A DNA stretch of 12,087 nt. Source: Fidelibacterota bacterium (GTDB lineage Bacteria; Fidelibacterota; Marinisomatia; SCGC-AAA003-L08; TS1B11). The position numbers were made by a program, and so were the translations under genes. The notes under the pieces are model-generated. The model ran no database searches. It was not told the DNA's origin and saw only the letters and a list, made by a program, of their open reading frames with translations. Shown piece by piece: positions 7,385-12,087 of the stretch (its first letter is position 1; the number at the start of each line of letters is the position of its first letter). The stretch is from contig JADFMC010000018.1 in assembly GCA_022564085.1 (NCBI GenBank), forward strand, positions 1-12,087, in the 5' to 3' direction.

Positions 7385-7431
7385 AAAACTTTTGTTTACT
7401 GATCTTATTACAAGACAGCAGCTCTCGGATT
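7370..7431 (-). promoter_or_regulatory. Candidate antiterminator competing with the lysW-leader terminator
   Basis: Minus-strand AATCCGAGAGCT (7431 to 7420) can pair with AGCCCTCGGATT (7382 to 7371), 11 of 12 positions with one A-C mismatch. It would enclose about 37 nt and use up the 5' arm of the terminator. The segment is a near copy of the terminator's 3' arm (TCCGAGAGCT versus TCCGAGGGCT), which is what mutually exclusive hairpins need. It coincides with the last codons of the lysine-rich small ORF. The pairing is read directly; the regulatory role is inferred. Confidence 0.5.
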
Positions 7432-7560
7432 CCGGGCAGTACCCAGCTTTTTAGCCTTTGCGCTCTGCTTACTCTTGTAGATGGTCACTAACATACGGTC
7501 AAAGGTAAGCAGGGGTTCCGGGGGTGCAAAAGCTTTTTTTTTGACCTGGCAGAGGCGCAT
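7408..7560 (-). CDS. Putative lysine-rich leader peptide of the lysW operon
   Basis: An open frame of 50 codons runs from ATG 7560 (or 28 codons from the internal ATG 7494) to tandem TAA stops. It is basic: three consecutive AAA Lys codons near the start, then KSKQSAKAKKLGTARNPR toward the end, eight lysines in all. No homologue is recognised. The last Lys pair (AAA AAG) is followed by exactly five codons and then by the candidate antiterminator segment. A ribosome waiting at those Lys codons would leave that segment free; one reaching the stop would cover part of it, favouring the terminator. Neither start has a visible Shine-Dalgarno, and TAA closes the frame upstream. It could be an ordinary tiny protein or untranslated. 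Confidence 0.4.
   Translation of the reverse strand: MRLCQVKKKAFAPPEPLLTFDRMLVTIYKSKQSAKAKKLGTARNPRAAVL
7474..7502 (-). promoter_or_regulatory. Weak sigma70-like promoter candidate inside the lysW leader
   Basis: TTGACC (7502 to 7497), a 17-nt spacer, then TACAAG (7479 to 7474) match the -35 and -10 consensus at 5/6 and 4/6. Transcription would begin near 7467, after both starts of the leader ORF but before the hairpins. If this is the true promoter, leader translation could not drive attenuation. Such matches also arise by chance. Confidence 0.25.
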
Positions 7561-7770
7561 TGCATCAAATTAAATGTAACCGTATGGATATCCCCGCGGG
7601 GTCGGTGCCTTCCTGAACCTGCGGGATAACCGAAAAAGGGAGGATACATGGATATGGGAAAATTGCCCGGCGGGATGAGTGCTGCCAGTCCCGTGACTCT
7701 CACCGTAAGTATGTCATCCGACCGGCTGAATAAAAGGCCGGACCGAGGCTTGCCCCGCCGCCGTCGCCCC
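7561..7770. other. Intergenic region between the channel gene and the lysW leader
   Basis: No intact gene is seen. It holds the palindrome CCCCGCGGGG (7592-7601). On the plus strand GAACCTG (7615-7621), GGGATAACCG (7623-7632) and AGGGAGG (7637-7643) lie in an order like the 3' half of a thiamine pyrophosphate riboswitch, but no CTGAGA is present. A good ribosome site (GGGAGG, 4-nt spacer) precedes ATG 7648; that frame runs into antisense of the channel gene. No clear terminator follows the channel gene, so its transcript might continue into the lysW leader. Confidence 0.3.
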
Positions 7771-8997
7771 CTATTTTTCCCGGCCGCTATCCACCCAGCG
7801 GAAGTCCTCTCCCGTGCGCCGCTGGAACACGCTCAGCCCAAACTCCGGCACCACCGCCAGGATATGGTCGAATATGTCGGCCTGGATGGCCTCGTAGTGC
7901 TCCCAGCGGGTGTCGTTGATGAATACGTAAATCTCGATGGGCAGCCCCAATGCTCCGGGGGGCAGCTGGCGCACCATCAGGGTCATGTCCTGCCGGATCT
8001 GGGGATGGTGGCGCAGGTAGCCCTCGATGTAGGCCCGGAAGGTGCCCAAGTTGGTCAGCCGCCGCCCGTTGATCAATTCTCTGGTGTCCACGCCTCGCTC
8101 CTGATTATAGCGGGCCACCTCGTCCCGCTTTTTGCGGATATAATCGGTGATGTAGTCGAATTTCTCGAACTGCTCCAGCATCTGATCGTCGCACAGCCGG
8201 ACGCTGGACACGTTGATCGGTATCGATCGCTTGATTCTCCGGCCGCCACTCTTGAACATTCCCCGCCAGTTCTTGAACGAGGTCTCCAGCAGCTTGTGGG
8301 TGGGGATCATGGTGATGGTCTTGTCCCAGTTCTGCACCTTGATGGTGTGCAGGGCAATATCGATTACATCGCCGTCCGCGTCGAACTCGGGGACTTCTAT
8401 CCAGTCCCCCACGCGCATCAGGTCGTTGGAGCTGATCTGCAGGCTGGCCACGAATGAGAGCAGTGTGTCTCGGAATACGAGCAGCAACACGGCGGTAAGG
8501 GCTCCCACGCCGCTGAGCAACACCCACGGAGAGCGGCCCATGAGCAGCGAAAGCACTATGATCAGCCCCAGGATATAGAGCCCCAGCTTGATCACCTGCA
8601 GGTAGCTTTTCAGCCCCAGCCGTTGAGCGAACTCGGTGTGCTCGAATATGTCGTGTCCGGCGTTGAGCAGGGCGCTGATCACCAGCACCACCAGCCAGGC
8701 GATCACCGCCGAGAGCAGTCTTTCCAGCGGCGCACCGTAGGCCGGCAACAGCGCTGTAAAGTAAAACAGGACCAGCACCGGAATAATGTAGGCCAACCGG
8801 TGAAAGACCTGCCGCCGCAACAGAATGTCGTCCCACTGGGTGGCACTGCGCTCGATCAGACCGGTCAGGGTGCGCCGGATGATCAACTTGGCCGCCAGGT
8901 ACGAAAGAACGCTGAGAGCCAGCACCCCCACCAGGGCCAGGTAACGGCCCCAGTCAGGGTGGGCCGTAAACCAGCTGCTTATATAATCAAAGGACAT
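7771..8997 (-). CDS. ybdG: Mechanosensitive ion channel, YbdG type
   Basis: MscS-superfamily channel, 408 aa, close in length and build to E. coli YbdG, a miniconductance channel that opens on membrane tension to protect against hypo-osmotic shock. About five membrane helices are visible: residues ~18-40, 66-84, 93-113, 131-152, and a pore-type helix ~158-187 (GVGALTAVLLLVFRDTLLSF). Then comes the MscS beta domain with VGDWIEVPEFDADGDV (197-212), and the family-specific NWRGMFKSGGRRIKRSI (243-259), strongly YbdG-like. A soluble C-terminal alpha/beta domain follows, in the cytoplasm. ATG 8997 has a modest AAGGCGGG site. It has its own promoter at 9033-9061 and is not obviously tied in function to lysine synthesis. 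Confidence 0.92.
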   Translation of the reverse strand: MSFDYISSWFTAHPDWGRYLALVGVLALSVLSYLAAKLIIRRTLTGLIERSATQWDDILLRRQVFHRLAYIIPVLVLFYFTALLPAYGAPLERLLSAVIAWLVVLVISALLNAGHDIFEHTEFAQRLGLKSYLQVIKLGLYILGLIIVLSLLMGRSPWVLLSGVGALTAVLLLVFRDTLLSFVASLQISSNDLMRVGDWIEVPEFDADGDVIDIALHTIKVQNWDKTITMIPTHKLLETSFKNWRGMFKSGGRRIKRSIPINVSSVRLCDDQMLEQFEKFDYITDYIRKKRDEVARYNQERGVDTRELINGRRLTNLGTFRAYIEGYLRHHPQIRQDMTLMVRQLPPGALGLPIEIYVFINDTRWEHYEAIQADIFDHILAVVPEFGLSVFQRRTGEDFRWVDSGREK

Positions 8998-9032
8998 GGC
9001 AAGCCCGCCTTTCAGTCATTTTTATTCTCACC

Positions 9033-9061
9033 ATTATACCGTCCCATCCTTCGCTCACCAA
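9033..9061 (-). promoter_or_regulatory. Sigma70-type promoter of the mechanosensitive channel gene
   Basis: A perfect TATAAT (minus strand, 9038 to 9033) is preceded by a 17-nt spacer and TTGGTG (9061 to 9056), a half-match to the -35 box. Predicted transcription start is near 9026, giving a 5' leader of about 28 nt before the channel's ATG at 8997. Confidence 0.6.
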
Positions 9062-9607
9062 GGTCAGTTGGCCGGCTCATGGTTCACGTTCTCAAATTTA
9101 TCCGACTTTACCCCCTGTGTTGAACAATAATCTGGCTGGTGGCATGCTTATCTATCCGCATGCATCCCCGCCAGGCGGTTCTGCCGCCGCCGATACAACC
9201 GATAATAAGCCGGTGGTCTGCGCCGCAATGGTATATCCTGCACCGTGGCGAGGCACTGCTCCTAAGCGGTGGCGGCCCGGGCATCGGCTGCCTGGGTGCA
9301 CCCCCAGGGATCGAAAGCCTTCGTAGCCTGTAGTAAGAATTGGTTCTCCAGATAATCCCGGTCATCGCCGGCAAGCAGCTAAGCGGGCCGAAAAATCACG
9401 CATCACCATCGGGGCCGCTGGAAAGCTTTTAGAAGGGCGGCTTTGGCAGCTGATGGTGGGGTAGTGATATCAGGCTCAGTGTGCGCTTTAACTGTTGGCA
9501 ATGCGGCCGAAAACTAAGGTAGGGACCCTCGGCAGCACACGCATAGCGCCCCCTGGCCGCCAGCTGTAGATATAAAGCAGAACGCCCTATAGCCGATAAG
9601 GAAAGTC
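9062..9607. other. Long stretch without an intact gene
   Basis: No tRNA, rRNA, repeat array or insertion element is recognised. Open frames here are short, proline- or arginine-rich and unconvincing. The only coding-like signal is the interrupted minus-strand frame at 9148-9381. A TATAAA at about 9571-9576 on the plus strand, without a matching -35, lies ahead of the small gene at 9608. Confidence 0.5.
9148..9381 (-). pseudogene. Possible decayed protein-coding remnant, unknown family
   Basis: In one minus-strand frame, between TAG (9379-9381) and TAA (9148-9150), a single TAG (9262-9264) interrupts otherwise protein-like sequence: LLAGDDRDYLENQFLLQATK...FDPWGCTQAADARAATA, stop, EQCLATVQDIPLRRR and onward. 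Just upstream another frame reads MVMRDFSARLAA, which would join it after a frameshift. The composition is that of helical soluble protein, but I recognise no family. High-GC antisense frames can look open by chance, so confidence is low. Confidence 0.22.
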
Positions 9608-9823
9608 GTGGATGCTAAAAGCAGAAAGTATTTGAACGCTTTAAAGCGGTTGGGACGGAAAAAGAGCGCTGAGCGGGAGCGTAAACTCTCCGCCGCCGTG
9701 GAGCATTTCTGCGGCGCCATGCTGGCGGAACTCCAGGCTGCCTCCAACCTGAATACCGAGGGCGATGTGCTGATTTTCCCCGGCAACCTCACCCGGCATT
9801 TCCGTTCTGGGGAGCTACACTAA
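9608..9823 (+). CDS. Small basic hypothetical protein, 71 aa
   Basis: I do not recognise this protein. It starts with GTG 9608 after AAGGAAAG and is the only plus-strand gene proposed in the window. The N-terminal half (residues ~3-28) is very basic, KSRKYLNALKRLGRKKSAER, and likely helical. It leads into an amphipathic helix with AAVEHFCGAMLAELQAA (29-45), then a short beta-type segment with DVLIFPGN. Third codon positions become GC-rich after the first 20 codons, as in the neighbouring real genes, which supports coding. No membrane segment or signal peptide is seen. A hairpin follows at 9858-9883. Confidence 0.45.
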   Translation: MDAKSRKYLNALKRLGRKKSAERERKLSAAVEHFCGAMLAELQAASNLNTEGDVLIFPGNLTRHFRSGELH

Positions 9824-9857
9824 ATCGAACGGCCAACGGTTACGGAGCGAAGTTTTC

Positions 9858-9883
9858 AGGGGCGCTATGACCCTCGAGCCCCT
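9858..9883 (+). terminator. Weak hairpin after the small plus-strand gene
   Basis: AGGGGC (9858-9863) pairs with GCCCCT (9878-9883) across a 14-nt loop, 35 nt past the stop of the 71-aa gene. It is followed by TTGAGC, not a U-tract, so termination here is doubtful. Confidence 0.2.
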
Positions 9884-9986
9884 TTGAGCAAACTTGACGG
9901 CATTAAGTACTGGTCAGTCCACCGCCACCAGACTGGGTTGTTGGCCCAAGGAGCCGACTTTTGGCCCCCAACCGATTGAACGGCCC

Positions 9987-10172
9987 CTACCAAACGATGC
10001 CCTGTTCGCGGGCCTCCTTAAGGCAGCTGGTTACCGACTCCTTCAAGGGGGTTGCCACTAGCACCTTGGCCGAAACGCAGACCACTATTTTATCGGTCTG
10101 AAACTTGCCTATTATGTCACGCCGGAACCCTTGGACGAGCATTTCAACAAGTATTTCGGCCCTGGTGATCAT
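9987..10172 (-). CDS. Small hypothetical protein, 61 aa
   Basis: I do not recognise the family. ATG 10172 has a strong ribosome site, AAGGAGG, 5 nt upstream, the best evidence that it is translated. The protein begins with a helix-like MITRAEILVEMLVQGFRRDI, then a beta-type KIVVCVSAKVLVATP, then a helix SVTSCLKEAREQGIVW, giving an alpha-beta-alpha pattern. No membrane helix or signal is seen. It follows the response regulator on the same strand after 122 nt without a convincing terminator, so both may share a transcript. It ends in TAG. Confidence 0.55.
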   Translation of the reverse strand: MITRAEILVEMLVQGFRRDIIGKFQTDKIVVCVSAKVLVATPLKESVTSCLKEAREQGIVW

Positions 10173-10294
10173 CGATCCTCCTTACCGAGCGGGGGTAATT
10201 CCTCCGGCCCTGGTGACCGGAATCTAAGAATAACGGCGACGCCCGGGGAAATTCTTTTGCGTTCCTGACCGGTTTATTTACGGTGCTGGAAGTC

Positions 10295-10762
10295 TCAATT
10301 GGGCCTGACCGCAGGTGGCCGGCGATTATGACCCAGCCAGTAGTCTCCAATGGCTCGCATCATGTTCGAGAACGCCTCGAAAGTGGTGGGTTTCACCAGG
10401 TAACCGTTGGCATGCTGATCATAGGCCCGGCGCAGGTCGCTTTCAGCTTCGGAGGTAGTCAGGATCACTACTGGAATCCAGCGCGTGTCTAGCGAATCCT
10501 TCAACCGCCGCAGTACTTCCAGCCCATCCATTTTGGGCAGTTGCAGGTCAAGAAGTACAAGGGAAGGAAGCCGTTTCTCACCGCCGTCTGTCTCCAATGC
10601 TGCGGCGATATATTCCAACGCCGCCTCGCCGTCAATTAGGTGAATCATTTGGAGCTGCGGTTCATTCGCGGCGGCGGCCGCCATTATCAGCTCGGCATGG
10701 GCAATATTGTCCTCCACCAGCAATACCGGGCCTGAGCGCGTCAGGTGATTATTGACGATCAT
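10295..10762 (-). CDS. Single-domain response regulator, Rcp1/CheY-like
   Basis: Receiver domain only, 155 aa, with no output domain, like Rcp1-type regulators paired with phytochrome-like kinases. Key residues are all present: acidic pair Glu17-Asp18 in VLLVEDN, phospho-acceptor Asp72 in LLDLQLPKMDG, Thr102 in PVVILTTSE, and Lys124 in YLVKPTT. The ~20-residue insertion (ALETDGGEKRLP) between helix 2 and strand 3 is typical of the Rcp1 group. The ATG at 10762 overlaps the end of the kinase frame by 14 nt, so the two were a translationally coupled pair. AGGAAGTGAG lies just upstream. The kinase is broken, so this protein probably takes phosphate from another kinase or is orphaned. Confidence 0.9.
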   Translation of the reverse strand: MIVNNHLTRSGPVLLVEDNIAHAELIMAAAAANEPQLQMIHLIDGEAALEYIAAALETDGGEKRLPSLVLLDLQLPKMDGLEVLRRLKDSLDTRWIPVVILTTSEAESDLRRAYDQHANGYLVKPTTFEAFSNMMRAIGDYWLGHNRRPPAVRPN

Positions 10763-11814
10763 TACTCACTTCCTGCTTTAACCGGTTAAGATACATTCTA
10801 CTACCCTTACCCGGTTCAGGTTCCAGCCTTACTGGCCCTCCGCGGCGATCGAAAACCTTCTTGATGAGATTCAGGCCTACCCCTTCGCCAGTAGTATTAG
10901 TGGGATACCGGGATTGGAATAACTGAAACGCCAAGTCATAGTTCTCGGGCGCCATGCCAATACCATTATTTTCCAGGCCATACTCCGCCGGCAGGCAGGT
11001 CTGTTGACCGGTAGCCTGACAATGCCGGTCAGCTCGTCGTCCAGATTCTGGAGGGCGTCGTCCAGCCGGTTGGCAAATACCGGGGCGCTCTGCAGCCGGT
11101 TGGCGCAATAAAGCCCCACATCCCTGAGTTCTACAAGCACTCCCGCCTGTTCAATCAGGTAGCACAGGTACTGCTTAATTTTAGCCAGCAAAGCGATCAT
11201 ATCCAACCGTTGGGTTGCGACGTCCATATACCCAGGCGCATTTGGCGCATCCGGCCGGCGATAAGCGCTGCCATGCGACTGGATCCACCTCAGAAATATG
11301 ATAAACAAGCCGGGCATCGTTGCCAATATTAAACCGCCGGCCATATCTACATCCACTTTTCTATCATAGTATTGTAGATTTGCTGGTGTTCGGTAATGTC
11401 CCGCACGATTCTCAGCACCTCATTGTTACCCGTTCGAATCTGCCGCTACTCGACATATTTTCCCCGCCGGCAAACAGCAGTGAGTGCCGCCCGCAGTTTA
11501 TCCAAGGACTAGCCGGCTACACCCTCGGGCAAAATATCCATATTATTGCGGCCTGGGAACTGTTCCGGCGGAACCAGTCTTCCGACCTCGTAGGCGGATT
11601 CATATCCCAATAAAGTGCCCTACCTTTCGAAGGTAAACGGACCATCATGATTCGCCTCGATCAGGGCCCGGTTGTGGGCCGTCTCTACTAGGCGGCGTTC
11701 TCCACTCACAGCCGGCATGCATAAAATACGGATGGCAGCGGTTGTCGCGATCATACGTACCGCCACCATGATTGCGATTAATACTGATAATCCTCTGCGT
11801 TTACTCATTATCAT
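10749..11814 (-). pseudogene. Decayed membrane PAS-domain sensor histidine kinase
   Basis: The remains of one kinase are spread over three minus-strand frames. From 11814: a membrane segment (SKRRGLSVLIAIMVAV), then VSGERRLVETAHNRALIEA, then a PAS domain ending VLRIVRDITEHQ. This single frame is interrupted by TAG codons at 11620, 11509, 11446 and 11347. A second frame (about 11230-11020) carries the dimerisation/ATPase junction: GYMDVATQRLDMIALLAKIK, LIEQAGVLVELRDVG, and FANRLDDALQNL. A third frame (about 10985-10749) carries the ATPase end: NNGIGMAPENYDLAFQLFQ, GEGVGLNLIKKVFDRRGG, and LEPEPGKGSRMYL. The phospho-acceptor His region cannot be recognised. At least two frameshifts and four stops mean it is not functional as one protein. 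It would have signalled to the overlapping response regulator. Confidence 0.82.
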
Positions 11815-12087
11815 TCCATCGCACTAGCAAATTGTGTCATCTGGGATAACTCACTGCCGGGTTGAGGCCAGTCCGGCTACCGCCCATGCTGCCAATTACT
11901 CGGGGCGGGGTTGACAGCTGCTCATGGGAGGATATTTCCTCTACCACTGATACATGTGCAATGTAAGCAACTTTGCAGGCCAGGGCTGTTAGCTAGATCA
12001 CATGCCAGCCGGATTAGTTCCGGCTTGCTATTCCCAACCGGATTTGTTACCTTCACGCAGAGCTCATCAATTAGGAGAGCGTACGAT
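11815..12087. other. Right-end intergenic region
   Basis: No gene is seen. The plus strand holds a TTGACA with a weak -10, a short hairpin AGCCGGA (12007-12013) / TCCGGCT (12019-12025), and GGAG at 12074-12077 with the last two bases AT at a suitable 8-nt distance. A plus-strand gene may therefore begin just at the window edge, but its start codon is not visible. Confidence 0.4.
11911..11938 (+). promoter_or_regulatory. Weak plus-strand promoter candidate
   Basis: A perfect -35 TTGACA (11911-11916) is followed after 16 nt by TATTTC (11933-11938), only a half-match to the -10. It would fire away from the decayed kinase, toward any gene beginning at the right edge. Confidence 0.25.

Noticed and set aside
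7306..7770. Lysine (L-box) riboswitch upstream of lysW
   Set aside because: I could not find the conserved aptamer blocks; the leader is better explained by a small ORF with alternative hairpins.
7648..8457. 269-codon plus-strand reading frame
   Set aside because: It lies antisense to the well-supported channel gene and its translation is low-complexity with no recognisable domain; only its first codons and ribosome site are noted.
9062..9607. tRNA, CRISPR array or insertion sequence in the gene-poor stretch
   Set aside because: No tRNA arm motifs, regularly spaced repeats, terminal inverted repeats or transposase motifs were seen.
11347..11622. Four in-frame stops in the kinase are all TAG, suggesting amber recoding
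   Set aside because: TAG is used as the true stop of lysW, lysY, lysK, ybdG and the 61-aa gene, and the kinase also has frameshifts, so decay explains it better.

Overview
The window comes from a bacterium with moderately high GC, clear Shine-Dalgarno sites and mostly minus-strand genes. Its centre is a complete LysW-carrier block of the alpha-aminoadipate (AAA) lysine pathway. That pathway is known from Thermus/Deinococcus, many archaea and several uncultured bacterial phyla. The bacterial signals, a GTG-started ECF sigma factor and an Rcp1-type response regulator suggest an uncultured FCB-type lineage (Marinimicrobia/Calditrichaeota-like). This lineage guess is tentative.

Layout, left to right. 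1-252: 5' part of an ECF sigma factor (minus). 253-793: no intact gene; two strong GC-rich hairpins and a fragment resembling beta-helix protein. 794-7302: minus-strand operon, transcribed lysW-lysX-lysY-lysZ-lysJ-lysK-homocitrate synthase, with overlaps or gaps of 1-36 nt. 7330-7560: its leader, with a lysine-rich small ORF, a possible antiterminator and a perfect intrinsic terminator just before lysW. 7771-8997: a YbdG-type mechanosensitive channel (minus) with a good sigma70 promoter. 9062-9607: no intact gene, one possible decayed reading frame. 9608-9823 (+) and 9987-10172 (-): two small unknown proteins. 10295-10762: an intact Rcp1-like response regulator. 10749-11814: its cognate membrane PAS histidine kinase, decayed by four in-frame TAG codons and at least two frameshifts. 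11815-12087: no gene; weak plus-strand signals.

How the genes work together. Homocitrate synthase opens the AAA route. LysX ligates AAA to the C-terminal Glu of LysW, LysZ phosphorylates it, LysY reduces it to the semialdehyde, LysJ transaminates it, and LysK releases lysine and recycles LysW. The middle enzymes that convert homocitrate to AAA (homoaconitase, homoisocitrate dehydrogenase, AAA aminotransferase) are not in the window.

The most interesting observation is the operon leader. A near copy (9/10) of the terminator's 3' arm sits at the end of a lysine-rich reading frame, where it could form a competing antiterminator. A ribosome stalled at the last lysine codons would leave it exposed. 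This is the layout of classical leader-peptide attenuation. It is inferred from sequence only: the small ORF lacks a good ribosome binding site and a competing promoter candidate lies inside it.
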